From the NCBI RefSeq assembly GCF_018449795.1, contig NZ_JAAVVE010000007.1, positions 1 through 64,000 of the forward strand: a stretch of DNA of 64,000 nt, written 5' to 3'. A program made the translations under genes and the position numbers. Source of the DNA: Sphingomonas sp. dw_22 (GTDB taxonomy: Bacteria; Pseudomonadota; Alphaproteobacteria; Sphingomonadales; Sphingomonadaceae). How positions within the stretch are numbered: the stretch's first letter is position 1; each line of letters opens with the position of its first letter. Of the stretch, positions 34,065 to 42,962 are shown in pieces. The notes below the pieces were generated by a model. It worked only from the letters and a program-made list of their open reading frames with translations. It did no database searches and had not been told where the DNA came from.

Positions 34065-35593
34065 GTCAGCAGCAGGGTCGCCCCCACGCCGGCCGCCAGG
34101 GCGATGATCGCCACCGCCGCATAGCGCCAGCCGCCGCCGACCCGGACGACCTGGATCTCCTTGAGCGGCGGCGCGGGCGGGGCGCCGCCGGGCGCGGGAT
34201 AGCGCAGCTCGATATTGCGGATCAGATCGGGCAGGCGCAGCAAGGTGCGGAAATCCTTGACCAGACGATCGGCGACCGCCGCCTCCGGCCCCAGCTCGGT
34301 GCGGAGCCATTCGCGCACGAAGGGGGCGGAAGTCTCCCACAAATTGATATCGGGATCGAGCGTGCGCGCGACGCCTTCCACCATCACCATCGTCTTCTGG
34401 AGCAGCAGCAGGTGCGGCTGGGTCTGCATGTCGAAATCGCGGGTGATGTTGAACAGCCCGTCGAGCATCGCGCCGACCGACATGTCCTTGACCGGCAGCC
34501 CGCGCATCGGCTCGCCCACCGCGCGCAGCGCCGTCGCGAACTCGGCGACATTGTGGTGCGCGGGAACATAACCCGCCTCGAAATGGATCTCGGCGACGCG
34601 CTTGTAGTTGCCGGTGATGAGCCCGTAGAGGATCTCGGCGAGCCAGACGCGGGCGCGCCGGTCGATCCGGCCCATGATGCCGAAATCGATCGCGGCGATG
34701 CGGCCGTCGGGAAGCGCGAAGAGGTTCCCCTGGTGCATGTCCGCATGGAAGAAGCCCTCGGCGATCGCCTGGCGCAGGAAGGCACGAATCAGCTTGCCGG
34801 CGAGCGCGGTGGTGTCGTGCCCGGCGGCGACCAGCGCATCGACGTCCGATAGCTTGATGCCGTCGATCCATTCGAGCGTCAGCACCTTGCCGGTGGTGCG
34901 CTGCCAGTCGATCGTGGGGACGACGAAATCGGGCTCGGCCTGCATCCCTTCGGCAAGCTCGGATGCGGAAGCGGCCTCGCGGCGCAGGTCGAGCTCGCGT
35001 GCCGTCCAGCGCTTGAAGGTCTCGATGATGAGGCGCGGGCGCAGGCGCGACGCTTCGCCGCCCATGCCCTCGACCTGGGCAGCCGCCCATTCATAGGTGT
35101 CGATCGCCTTGGCGAACTCTGCCTCGATACCCGGCCGCAGCACCTTCACCGCGACGCGCTTGCCGTCGGTCGTCACCGCCCGGTGAACCTGGGCGATCGA
35201 GGCGGCGCCGATCGGCTTCTCCTCGATCTCGGCGAACATCGCTTCCAGCTTCTTGCCATGGCTCGATTCGATCCGCTCGCGGATCACCGCGAAGGGAACC
35301 GGGGGCAGCGCGTCCTGAAGGCGCAGCAGATCGCGTGCCGCGGCCTCGCCGACCAGATCGGGGCGCGTGGCGAGCGTCTGGCCGAGCTTGATCGCGGCGG
35401 GGCCGATCGCCTGGAACGCATCGGCGTAGCGCGGCACGGCGGGCACGCGCGCGCCGAACCGGGCGATGCGCGCGAGGCGGCGCACCGGGCGCGGCGTGTT
35501 GGGATCGCGCTCGATGCCGGTGAGCGCGCCGTGCCGCGCGAGGATGCGGCCCCATTTGAGCAGGCGGTAAAGATGGACGGGGGGAGCGGTCAC
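34061..35593 (-). CDS. ubiB: Ubiquinone biosynthesis atypical kinase UbiB
   Basis: 510 residues of the UbiB/ADCK family, which supports ubiquinone synthesis with an unusual ATPase/kinase fold. KLGQTLATRPDLVG is the KxGQ motif, VAVKVLRPGIE holds the Ala/Lys ATP site, FFHADMHQGNLF and AAIDFGIMG are catalytic-loop and DFG-like motifs. A C-terminal membrane helix (YAAVAIIALAAGVGATLLL) is typical. The start is GTG 35593, 7 bases after the ubiE stop; no other start fits the N-terminus. Its stop overlaps the next ATG. Confidence 0.95.
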   Translation of the reverse strand: MTAPPVHLYRLLKWGRILARHGALTGIERDPNTPRPVRRLARIARFGARVPAVPRYADAFQAIGPAAIKLGQTLATRPDLVGEAAARDLLRLQDALPPVPFAVIRERIESSHGKKLEAMFAEIEEKPIGAASIAQVHRAVTTDGKRVAVKVLRPGIEAEFAKAIDTYEWAAAQVEGMGGEASRLRPRLIIETFKRWTARELDLRREAASASELAEGMQAEPDFVVPTIDWQRTTGKVLTLEWIDGIKLSDVDALVAAGHDTTALAGKLIRAFLRQAIAEGFFHADMHQGNLFALPDGRIAAIDFGIMGRIDRRARVWLAEILYGLITGNYKRVAEIHFEAGYVPAHHNVAEFATALRAVGEPMRGLPVKDMSVGAMLDGLFNITRDFDMQTQPHLLLLQKTMVMVEGVARTLDPDINLWETSAPFVREWLRTELGPEAAVADRLVKDFRTLLRLPDLIRNIELRYPAPGGAPPAPPLKEIQVVRVGGGWRYAAVAIIALAAGVGATLLLT

Positions 35594-35600
35594 GGGCGGA

Positions 35601-36332
35601 TCAGATCTTCCAGCCGCTATGGATCGCCACCAGCCCGCCGAGCAGCGGCTCGACCCGGGTCTGGACGAAGCCGGCCTCGCCGATCATCCGCTCGAAGGTC
35701 GGCATGTCCGGGAAGCGGCGGATCGATTCGATCAGATAGCGATAGCTTTCCGCATCCTGGGCGAGGAGCTGGCCGAGCCTGGGCACCAGGCGATGCGAAT
35801 AGGCGTCGTACACTTCAGCGAAGCCCGGCCACTGGGTGGTCGAGAATTCGAGCACGAAGAACCGCCCGCCGCGCTTCAGCACGCGGTGCGCCTCGCGCAG
35901 CGCCTTGGGGATGTCGGTGACGTTTCGGATGCCGAACGCGATCGTATAGGCGTCGAAGAACCGGTCGGGGAATTGCAGCGTCTCGGCGTTCGCCTCGCTC
36001 CACACCAGCCCGTCGATGCCGCGCTTGGCCGCGCGCTCGACGCCGACCGCGAGCATCTCCGGATTGATGTCGGCGACGGTGATCGCCGCGCCGGAGGGGG
36101 CCATGCGGAAGGCGATGTCGCCGGTGCCGCCGGCCATGTCGAGGATATGCTCGCCGGCGCGCGGTTTCACCTTGCGGACGAAATGGTCCTTCCACAGCCG
36201 ATGCAGCCCGCCGGACATGGCATCGTTCATCAGGTCGTATTTGGAGGCGACGCTGGAGAAGACCTCGCCGACGCGGCGGGTCTTTTCCTCGGGGGCTACG
36301 TCCTCATAGCCGAAGGAGACGGTGTCGGGCAT
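35601..36332 (-). CDS. ubiE: Demethylmenaquinone/ubiquinone C-methyltransferase
   Basis: 243 residues, SAM-dependent C-methylation of the quinone ring. Family motifs: FGYEDVAPEEKTRRVGEVFSSVA, KYDLMNDAMSGGLHRLWK, LDMAGGTGDIAFRMA (SAM motif I), AFGIRNVTDIPKALREAHRVLKRGG and FFVLEFS. ATG 36332 begins the family N-terminus. It is first gene of the leftward eight-gene unit and divergent from mutM, with 46 bases between starts holding both promoters. Confidence 0.96.
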   Translation of the reverse strand: MPDTVSFGYEDVAPEEKTRRVGEVFSSVASKYDLMNDAMSGGLHRLWKDHFVRKVKPRAGEHILDMAGGTGDIAFRMAPSGAAITVADINPEMLAVGVERAAKRGIDGLVWSEANAETLQFPDRFFDAYTIAFGIRNVTDIPKALREAHRVLKRGGRFFVLEFSTTQWPGFAEVYDAYSHRLVPRLGQLLAQDAESYRYLIESIRRFPDMPTFERMIGEAGFVQTRVEPLLGGLVAIHSGWKI

Positions 36333-36378
36333 GGAGCGGCTCTAGCGGGGCCGGGAAGGCGGGGCTAGGGGGTAGCCG

Positions 36379-37188
36379 ATGCCAGAGCTTCCCGAAGTCG
36401 AAACCACCGTGCGCGGCCTGGAGCCGGTGTTGCAGGGCGCGGCGATCGAGCGCGTGATCCTGCGGCGTGCCGACCTGCGCCGGCCGTTCCCGCCCGATCT
36501 CGGCCAGCGGCTCACCGGCGCGCGCGTCACCGGGCTCGGCCGGCGCGCCAAATACGGCCTGATCGGCACCGATCGCGGCGACACGCTCGTCTTCCATCTC
36601 GGCATGTCGGGCCGCTGGCGAATCGATCCCGAGGAACTGGGCAAGCACGACCATTTCGTGCTCGAGACCGCGCAGCACCGGCTCGCGCTCAACGATGCCC
36701 GGCGTTTCGGCTCGCTCGATCTGGTGCCGAGCGATTCGCTCGACGCATGGCCCGCCTTCACCGCGCTCGGCCCGGAGCCGCTCGGCCCGGATTTCACGCC
36801 CGCGCATCTGGAGGCCGCGTTCGAGGGCCGGATCGCTCCGGTGAAGGCGCTGCTGCTCGATCAGCGAGTCGTGGCGGGGCTGGGCAATATCTATGTGTGC
36901 GAGGCGCTGCACGTCGCCGGCATCGCGCCGACTCGCCCAGCCGGCACCATCACCGCGCCGCGCCTCGCCAGGCTGGTCGGCGCGATCCGCGAGGTGCTGG
37001 TGGCGGCGATCGAGGCGGGGGGATCGACGCTCAGGGACTATGCCCGCCCGTCCGGCGAGCTTGGCTATTTCTCCAACCAGTGGCGCGTCTATGGCCGCGA
37101 GGGCGAGCCCTGCGCGTGCGGCGGCACGGTGGAGCGGCGCGTGGACGGCGGGCGCTCCACCTTCTGGTGTCCGAAGTGCCAGCGGTAA
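36379..37188 (+). CDS. mutM: Formamidopyrimidine-DNA glycosylase
   Basis: 269 residues. It excises 8-oxoguanine and formamidopyrimidines and nicks the abasic site. MPELPEVETTVRGLEP carries catalytic Pro2 and Glu3, RAKYGLI the conserved Lys, HLGMSGRW follows, and RVVAGLGNIYVCEALH is the helix-two-turn-helix. The zinc finger reads PCACGG...STFWCPKCQ, so the first pair is C-x-C rather than C-x2-C. I think this occurs in related genomes, but it is worth noting. Divergent from ubiE. Confidence 0.95.
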   Translation: MPELPEVETTVRGLEPVLQGAAIERVILRRADLRRPFPPDLGQRLTGARVTGLGRRAKYGLIGTDRGDTLVFHLGMSGRWRIDPEELGKHDHFVLETAQHRLALNDARRFGSLDLVPSDSLDAWPAFTALGPEPLGPDFTPAHLEAAFEGRIAPVKALLLDQRVVAGLGNIYVCEALHVAGIAPTRPAGTITAPRLARLVGAIREVLVAAIEAGGSTLRDYARPSGELGYFSNQWRVYGREGEPCACGGTVERRVDGGRSTFWCPKCQR

Positions 37189-37203
37189 TGCCGGCGGTAA
37201 TGG

Positions 37204-37232
37204 TTGACCCGAATCGCATCCGGCGGTAAAGG
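37204..37232 (+). promoter_or_regulatory. Possible sigma-70 promoter for rpsT
   Basis: TTGACC (37204-37209) and TAAAGG (37227-37232) are 17 bases apart, and a GCCCG/CGGGC hairpin follows in the leader. The -35 is good and the -10 weak. rpsT starts 67 bases downstream. Confidence 0.35.
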
Positions 37233-37298
37233 GCCCGTCTTTCCGGGCGTGGGCAATGGTCCCGCGCCCTTCTACATTAAGCTTAGGAACGAGATGTA

Positions 37299-37562
37299 AT
37301 GGCGAATACGCCGCAAGCGAAGAAGCGCATCCGTCGCAACGATCGCCGTGCCGAGATTAACGGTGCGCGCGTCAGCCGCATCCGCACCTTCGTCAAGAAG
37401 GCCGAGTCGGCGCTCGAAGCCGGCGACAAGACCGCGGCGACCGCCGCGCTGGCTGCGATGCAGCCCGAGCTGGCGCGCGGCGTCGCCAAGGGCGTGCTCC
37501 ATAAGAACACGGCTTCGCGCAAGTTCTCGCGGCTTACAAAGCGTCTCGCAACTCTCGCATAA
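37299..37562 (+). CDS. rpsT: 30S ribosomal protein S20
   Basis: 87 residues, rich in Lys/Arg/Ala: [17 protein letters not shown] at the N-terminus, [15 protein letters not shown], and [20 protein letters not shown]. It is a 16S-binding primary assembly protein. An AGGAACGAG ribosome site precedes ATG 37299. A terminator follows 23 bases after the stop. The rpsT-dnaA neighbourhood is common in alphaproteobacteria. Confidence 0.97.
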   Translation: MANTPQAKKRIRRNDRRAEINGARVSRIRTFVKKAESALEAGDKTAATAALAAMQPELARGVAKGVLHKNTASRKFSRLTKRLATLA

Positions 37563-37584
37563 TCGTCACTTTTTCGTAACGATT

Positions 37585-37614
37585 GCCCCGTCGGTTCTCT
37601 CCGGCGGGGCTTTT
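37585..37614 (+). terminator. Rho-independent terminator of rpsT
   Basis: GCCCCGTCGG-TTCTCT-CCGGCGGGGC (37585-37610), a 10-bp stem with one wobble pair, followed by TTTTC. It points rightward and ends the rpsT transcript. Confidence 0.88.
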
Positions 37615-37987
37615 CGCGTGCGCGAAATGTTCTTTTGGTAAACGCGGCTTCATGAATCGCGCAATGCGCGGAAACCCAACGAGTCGCGTGTCTTCACGCC
37701 CGCTTTTATATGCTAAGCTGTTGATTTCTAAGGGGTGAAATCTGCAAATGGCGGATTTCCTTGAGTCGTGGCGTGTCAACCAAACTATTTCAGAATCTTT
37801 ACATGCCGGGGTCTTGCTCGACTCGAATTCCGGTACTTAAAACAACCCTCCCGGCCGAGTTCTACCGCCGGGTTTAGCGAAGCCTGATCGTCAGCCCGGG
37901 GGCAATGTCCGGCTGCGTGGGGCCTCAGGTCGGAACGAAACAGTGCGCGGGGGGAATACGCTTCCCGCGAGGGAGGATTGCGTCGTT
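37615..37987 (+). promoter_or_regulatory. dnaA upstream region
   Basis: About 370 gene-free bases, clearly AT-richer than the surroundings (for example 37700-37850, with CTTTTATATGCTAAG and CAAACTATTTCAGAATCTTTACATG). It must hold the dnaA promoter. I found no perfect TTATCCACA DnaA box, so evidence for an origin here is weak; alphaproteobacterial origins often lie elsewhere. Confidence 0.45.
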
Positions 37988-39358
37988 GTGACTCAAGTAA
38001 AAGCCTTGGAGCAGGATGGGATGGAGGCAGTCACAAAGGCGTGGTCGCATGTGCGGGGCAATCTGCGCCGCTCTGCGGGCCAGCGCCTGTTCGATCAGTG
38101 GCTGAAGCCGGTCGTCCTCATCGAGGAGAAGGATTCGAGCACCGTCCGTCTGGGCCTGCCTTCCGCGTTCATGACGCAGTGGGTGAAGAATCACTATGCC
38201 GAGCGCCTGCTGCTCGAATTCCGCGCCGTACTGCCGGCGATCCGCACCGTCTCGATCGAGACGGTGACGGAGGCGCCGGCCGTGCTCAAGGCGGAGCCGC
38301 GCCCGGCCGCCGCAAACATCGCGACTCCGGCCGAGCGCCCCAGCTTCGATCCGCGCTTCACCTTCGATCGATTCGTCGTCGATGCGAGCAACCGCGTGGC
38401 GTTCAACGCTGCGATGACCGTGGCCGAGCCGGGCAGCCCGCGCTTCAGCCCGCTCTATCTCCATGCGAGCACCGGCCAGGGCAAGACGCACCTGATGCAC
38501 GCGATCGGCCATGCGTTCCTCGCAGCCAATCCGCACGCCACCGCGATCTATTCGACCGGCGAGCGCTTCATGTTCGAGTTCGTCCAGGCGCTGCGCAACA
38601 AGGATACCCACGCCTTCAAGACGCGGCTGCGCTCGGTCGACCTGCTGATGATCGACGATCTCCAGTTCATCGGCGGCAAGGACGCGACGCAGGAGGAATT
38701 CTTCCACACCGTCAACGAGTTCATGGGCTCGGGCAAGCGGCTGGTGGTCGCCGCCGATCGCGCGCCCCAGGCGCTCGAGGGCTTCGAGACGCGGCTCGCG
38801 GGCCGGCTGGGCTCGGGGCTGGTGGCGGACATCAAGCCGGCCGAGCTGGAGCTGCGCCGCGCGATCATCGCCCGCAAGCTGGAGGACATGCCCGCGGTCG
38901 ACATGCCCGCCGAAGTGGCGGACCTGCTGGCGGCGCGGATCACCTCGAACGTCCGCGAGCTCGAAGGCGCGCTCAACCGGCTGCTCGCCTATGCGAACCT
39001 GTCGAACGAGACGATCACGATCGATTTCGCGACGACGGTGCTGGGCGAGGTGCTGCGCAGCAGCCAGCGCCGCATCACGATCGACGAGATCCAGCGCGCG
39101 GTCTCGGCGCATTTCGAAGTGAAGCAGATCGACCTGATCTCCGAGCGCCGCGCGGTGGCGATCGCCCGGCCGCGCCAGATCGCGATGTATCTGGCGAAGC
39201 GCCTGACCACGCGATCGCTGCCCGAGATCGGCCGCAAGTTCGGCAATCGCGACCATTCGACCGTGATCCACGCGGTCAAGCGGATCGAGGATCTGCGCGG
39301 CAAGGATGTCGAGATCGACGGGGCCGTCCGGGCGCTGATGCGCACGTTGGAGGGCTGA
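37988..39358 (+). CDS. dnaA: Chromosomal replication initiator protein DnaA
   Basis: 456 residues. Domain I is residues about 10-85, a short linker follows, then the AAA+ domain with FTFDRFVVDASNRVAFNAA, Walker A ASTGQGKTHLMHAIGH, Walker B LLMIDDLQFIGGK and the arginine-finger region GLVADIKPAELE. The C-terminal DNA-binding domain carries the DnaA signature RSLPEIGRKFGNRDHSTVIHAVKRI. The start is taken as GTG 37988, 11 bases after GGGAGG. The open frame continues upstream to a GTG at 37943 without homology. Two hairpins follow the gene. Confidence 0.97.
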   Translation: MTQVKALEQDGMEAVTKAWSHVRGNLRRSAGQRLFDQWLKPVVLIEEKDSSTVRLGLPSAFMTQWVKNHYAERLLLEFRAVLPAIRTVSIETVTEAPAVLKAEPRPAAANIATPAERPSFDPRFTFDRFVVDASNRVAFNAAMTVAEPGSPRFSPLYLHASTGQGKTHLMHAIGHAFLAANPHATAIYSTGERFMFEFVQALRNKDTHAFKTRLRSVDLLMIDDLQFIGGKDATQEEFFHTVNEFMGSGKRLVVAADRAPQALEGFETRLAGRLGSGLVADIKPAELELRRAIIARKLEDMPAVDMPAEVADLLAARITSNVRELEGALNRLLAYANLSNETITIDFATTVLGEVLRSSQRRITIDEIQRAVSAHFEVKQIDLISERRAVAIARPRQIAMYLAKRLTTRSLPEIGRKFGNRDHSTVIHAVKRIEDLRGKDVEIDGAVRALMRTLEG

Positions 39359-39391
39359 TACGGCAGATTTCCGCCCCTCCCCGGGGCGGAC

Positions 39392-39453
39392 GGGGTGGAG
39401 GTGTTCCGAGAGCGGGGCGCTTTAAGGGTCAGCCCTCCACCCCAAGATTTTAT
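39392..39453 (+). terminator. Probable dnaA terminator
   Basis: GGGGTGGAGG (39392-39401) pairs with CCTCCACCCC (39434-39443) across a 32-base loop, and AAGATTTTAT follows. A smaller hairpin CCGCCCC/GGGGCGG (39371-39389) lies just before it. Orientation and T-rich tail fit termination of dnaA. Confidence 0.6.
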
Positions 39454-39489
39454 CGGCGCCGATTCGTACCGCAGGCATTTCCCGAAAAT

Positions 39490-39551
39490 CGTCGCGTCGT
39501 CACGGCGTTGCGCGAACCATTTTCCTCGCGCAACGCCGTGACGACGCGACG
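39490..39551. repeat. Perfect 26-bp inverted repeat between dnaA and trpS
   Basis: Arms 39490-39515 and 39526-39551 are perfect reverse complements around a 10-base loop ACCATTTTCC. It ends 4 bases before the trpS stop codon. It may serve as trpS terminator, or be a member of a dispersed palindrome family. No T-run follows in either direction. Confidence 0.8.
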
Positions 39552-39555
39552 GCTT

Positions 39556-40545
39556 TCAGACCTGCAACCCCACCGCCTGCTGCGCCGCCCGCAGCGTCGG
39601 CTCGGCCAGTGCGTTGGCGCGCGCGGCGCCCTTGGCGAGCTGGGCGCCCACTTCGGCGCGATCGTCGAGCAGCCGGGTCAGCCGCTCGCGGATCGGAGCC
39701 AGCACCGAGATGGCGAGGTCCGCCAGCGCCGGCTTGAACGCGCCGAAGCCTTGCCCCGCGAACTGCGAAACCACCGCCTGCGGCTCCACGTCCGCGAGCG
39801 CGGCATAGATCGTCACCAGGTTGCGCGCCTCGGCCCGCTCGGCCAGCGCATCGAACGAATCGGGCAGCGGCTCGGGATCGGTCTTGGCCTTGCGGAACTT
39901 GGCGGCGATCGTGTCGTCATCGTCGATCAGGTTGACCCGCGACAGGTCCGAAGGATCGGACTTGGACATCTTCGCGCTGCCGTCGCGCAAGGACATGATC
40001 CGCGGCGCGGCCTTCGAGATGAACGGCTCGGGCAGGGGAAAGAGGTCCACGCCGAAATCGGTGTTGAACTTGGCCGCGACGTCGCGCGCCAGCTCCAGAT
40101 GCTGCTTCTGGTCCTCGCCCACCGGGACATGCGTCGCCTGATAAACCAGGATATCGGCCGCCTGGAGCACCGGATAGGTGAAGAGCCCGACGCTCGCGCC
40201 CTCGCGGTTCTTGCCGGCCTTGTCCTTCCACTGGGTCATGCGGTTGAGCCAGCCCATCCGCGCGGTGCCCTGAAGGATCCAGCACAATTCGGCATGGGCG
40301 GGGACGCGCGCCTGGTTGAACAGCACCGAGCGATCGTCGATGCCCGAGGCGAGCAGCGTCGCTGCCATCTCGATCGTCGAATTGGCGAGCTCCGCAGGCG
40401 AGATATTGCCGGTCAGCGCATGGAGATCGGCGAGGAAGAACAGGCATTCGCTCTGATCCTGCATCGCCACCCACTGCTTGATCGCCCCCAGATAATTGCC
40501 GAGGTGGAGATTGCCGGTGGTCTGGATGCCGGAAACGACGCGCAT
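39556..40545 (-). CDS. trpS: Tryptophanyl-tRNA synthetase
   Basis: 329 residues, class I synthetase. GIQTTGNLHLGNYLGAIKQW holds the HIGH-like motif, and AAPRIMSLRDGSAKMSKSDPSDLSRV the KMSKS motif. GEDQKQHLELARDVAAKFN and PVLQAADILVYQA are further family segments. It charges tRNA-Trp. Length is normal. The gene lies 103 bases downstream of murJ on the same strand. Confidence 0.96.
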   Translation of the reverse strand: MRVVSGIQTTGNLHLGNYLGAIKQWVAMQDQSECLFFLADLHALTGNISPAELANSTIEMAATLLASGIDDRSVLFNQARVPAHAELCWILQGTARMGWLNRMTQWKDKAGKNREGASVGLFTYPVLQAADILVYQATHVPVGEDQKQHLELARDVAAKFNTDFGVDLFPLPEPFISKAAPRIMSLRDGSAKMSKSDPSDLSRVNLIDDDDTIAAKFRKAKTDPEPLPDSFDALAERAEARNLVTIYAALADVEPQAVVSQFAGQGFGAFKPALADLAISVLAPIRERLTRLLDDRAEVGAQLAKGAARANALAEPTLRAAQQAVGLQV

Positions 40546-40648
40546 GATAGCTTACTCCGCGCCCGGATTGACCGTTCGGCCTTTGGACGGGCCGCGGGTC
40601 CGAGACGGCGGGGGCGCAGCCGCGTAGCGATGTCAGGGACGCGGCTCC

Positions 40649-42217
40649 CTAGCGTGCCGCCCGCCGCCGCACCAGCGCCTTGAGGTCCGAAATCAGGAAG
40701 GCGCGCGTCACGAAGCAGGCGATCGCATAGATCGCGCAACCCGCGCCCACCAGCACGATCAGCGCGCCATAACGCGCGACGATATGGCCGTTCAGCCACG
40801 GATCGAGCAGCCAGTCGAACCCATAGAGCGCCACGCCCATCAGCAGCGCGGCGAGCGCGAGGCGGGGCAGGCGGCGCTTCAACTGGGCGTCGGCAACGAA
40901 ATGGCCGCGCGCGCGCAGCGTGCGATAGAGCATGAAGGTGTTGACGCTCGATGAGATCGCCGTCGCCAGCGGCGGGCCGACATGGCCGATCAGCGGGATC
41001 AGCGCGAGGTTGCACGCGATGTTCACCCCTACCGAGATGATCGCGTAGCGCACCGGCGTCTTGGTATCCTGCCGCGCATAATAGCCCGGCGTCAGCACCT
41101 TCACGAGCACATAGGCGGGCAGCCCGATCGAGAAGCCGGCGAGCGCCCAGGCGCATTTCACCGTGTCGGTGGGCGTGAAATGGCCGTACTGGAACAGGCC
41201 GCGCACGATCGGCTCGGCCGCGACGACCAGCGCGACCATCGCCGGCAGCGTGAGGAACAGCGCCAGCTCCATGCCCCGGTTCTGCGTCTCCATCGCCTCG
41301 GCCTCGGCGCCCTTGCCGAGCAGGCGGGAGATGGTGGGGAGCAGGATCGTGCCGAGCCCGATGCCGATCATGCCCAGCGGCAACTGGTTCAGCCGGTCGG
41401 CATAATAGATGTACGAGATCGAGCCCGCGTCGAGCAGATAGCCCGAAAGCGCGGTCGAGATGACGAGGTTGAGCTGCACCGCCCCGGCGCCCACGGCGGC
41501 GGGCAGGATGAGCTTCATGAGCTGCCGCACTTCCGGATCGAGCCGGGGCAGGCGGGGCCGGAGCGACACGCCCGATGCGCGGCAGGCCGCCGCCAGCCAG
41601 CCGAGCTGGAGCAGCCCGCCCAGCGGCACCGCGATCGCCTGCGCCCGCGCGGTCTCATAGGGGGTGCCGTTGAAGAAGAAGAGCGCCGCCACCATCGCGA
41701 TGTTGAGCAGGATCGGCGCCGCGGCATTCACCCAGAATTTGTCGAGCGAATTGAGGATGCCGCCCAGCAGCGAGGCGAGGCAGATCAGCATCAGATAGGG
41801 AATGGTGATCCGGCTGAGCTCCACCGCGAAGGCGAATTGCTCATGGCTCGGATGCTGCCGGGCGAAGCCGCCCGAGAGAAAGGCGGTGAGCGGCCATGCG
41901 GCGACGAGCATGACGACGGTCATCGCGGCCAGGAAGGCGAACAGCACCGCCAGCGTCCGTTCGGCGAAATCGAAAGCGGGGCCGCGCTCGCCCGTCTCGC
42001 CCAGCTTGCGGTTGAACATCGGGATGAACGCCGATGCGAAGGCCCCTTCCGCGAAGAAGGAGCGGAACATGTTCGGCAGGCGGAAGGCGACCAGAAAGGC
42101 GTCGGACGCGAAATTGGCGCCGACATAGCGCGCCTGGAGCGAATCGCGGACCAGCGCCAGCACGCGGCTGGCGAGCGTCAGGCCGCCGACCGAACCCAGA
42201 GCGCGGGCGAGCTTCAT
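40649..42217 (-). CDS. murJ: Lipid II flippase MurJ
   Basis: 522 residues with about 14 membrane helices, MOP superfamily. SVGGLTLASRVLALVRDSLQARYVG and FASDAFLVAFRLPNMFRSFFAEGAFASAFIPMF form the MurJ N-terminal signature. PLGMIGIGLGTILLPTISR and GYYARQDTKTPVRYAI follow. It flips lipid-linked peptidoglycan precursors to the periplasm. ATG 42217 fits the family start. It probably shares a transcript with trpS; a weak hairpin (40618-40646) separates them. Confidence 0.95.
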   Translation of the reverse strand: MKLARALGSVGGLTLASRVLALVRDSLQARYVGANFASDAFLVAFRLPNMFRSFFAEGAFASAFIPMFNRKLGETGERGPAFDFAERTLAVLFAFLAAMTVVMLVAAWPLTAFLSGGFARQHPSHEQFAFAVELSRITIPYLMLICLASLLGGILNSLDKFWVNAAAPILLNIAMVAALFFFNGTPYETARAQAIAVPLGGLLQLGWLAAACRASGVSLRPRLPRLDPEVRQLMKLILPAAVGAGAVQLNLVISTALSGYLLDAGSISYIYYADRLNQLPLGMIGIGLGTILLPTISRLLGKGAEAEAMETQNRGMELALFLTLPAMVALVVAAEPIVRGLFQYGHFTPTDTVKCAWALAGFSIGLPAYVLVKVLTPGYYARQDTKTPVRYAIISVGVNIACNLALIPLIGHVGPPLATAISSSVNTFMLYRTLRARGHFVADAQLKRRLPRLALAALLMGVALYGFDWLLDPWLNGHIVARYGALIVLVGAGCAIYAIACFVTRAFLISDLKALVRRRAAR

Positions 42218-42279
42218 CGCGGCACTAGTGCGTCAAAAGGGGCGGGGAACGGCGGCATCGTGCATCCGTTCCCCGATCC

Positions 42280-42783
42280 TCAAGCGTGACCGGCTTCCTG
42301 CCCCTCGGCGAGGGCCTGCTGCGCGCGCTGCTGGAGGTAGATGCCGCCGAAATCGATCGGCTCGAGCATCAGCGGCGGGAAGCCGCCGTCGCGCACGGCA
42401 TCGGCCAGCACGCGGCGGGCGAAGGGGAACAGGATGCGCGGCGCTTCGCCGAGCAGGAAGGCGTCGAGCTGGTCCTGCGGAATGTTGCGCAGGCCGAACA
42501 GGCCAGCATAGGAAAGGTCGACCAGGAACGCGACCTGATCGCCGGCCTGGGCGCGGACTTCGATCTTCAGCACGACTTCGAACACGTCGTCGGCGATCTT
42601 GCCCGAGCCGATGTTGAACTGCACGTCGATCGCCGGCGGGGTCTGCGCCTGGTAGATGGCGGGCGAATTCGGGTTCTCGAACGAGAAATCCTTCACATAT
42701 TGCGACAGCACGCCGGCCTGCGGGGCGGTGTCTTCGCCGTTCGCCAGGGGCTCGCCGAATTCGGCGGTGTCGTTCTCTGCCAT
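42280..42783 (-). CDS. secB: Protein-export chaperone SecB
   Basis: 167 residues, a tetrameric cytoplasmic chaperone that delivers precursors to SecA. Family segments: VLSQYVKDFSFENPNSP, EVVLKIEVRAQAGDQVAFLVDLSYAGLFGLRNIPQDQL, LLGEAPRILFPFARRVLADAVRDGGFPPLMLEPIDFGGIY in parts, and QQALAEGQEAG. ATG 42783 begins the acidic N-terminal tail usual in alphaproteobacteria. It lies 62 bases upstream of murJ, same strand, and is divergent from the Tim44-like gene. Confidence 0.95.
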   Translation of the reverse strand: MAENDTAEFGEPLANGEDTAPQAGVLSQYVKDFSFENPNSPAIYQAQTPPAIDVQFNIGSGKIADDVFEVVLKIEVRAQAGDQVAFLVDLSYAGLFGLRNIPQDQLDAFLLGEAPRILFPFARRVLADAVRDGGFPPLMLEPIDFGGIYLQQRAQQALAEGQEAGHA

Positions 42784-42962
42784 CAGAAGTTTCCTCTTAT
42801 TCTGGAAAGTTTCGCGCATCAGGCGCGTTAAGTACGCCGCGCGCCTAGCAGGCAGGCGCCAGCCGTGCAATCGGTGGGTAAGTCTCCCGATTTGAATCCC
42901 GGGGCGGGAGGGCTTATGTAGGTCTGCAAGAGTGTAGCCCGTACCGGGCTTTTGGAGGCGCG

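Noticed and set aside
37615..37987. Replication origin next to dnaA.
   Set aside because: AT-rich, but no DnaA-box consensus was found, so it is reported only as an upstream region.
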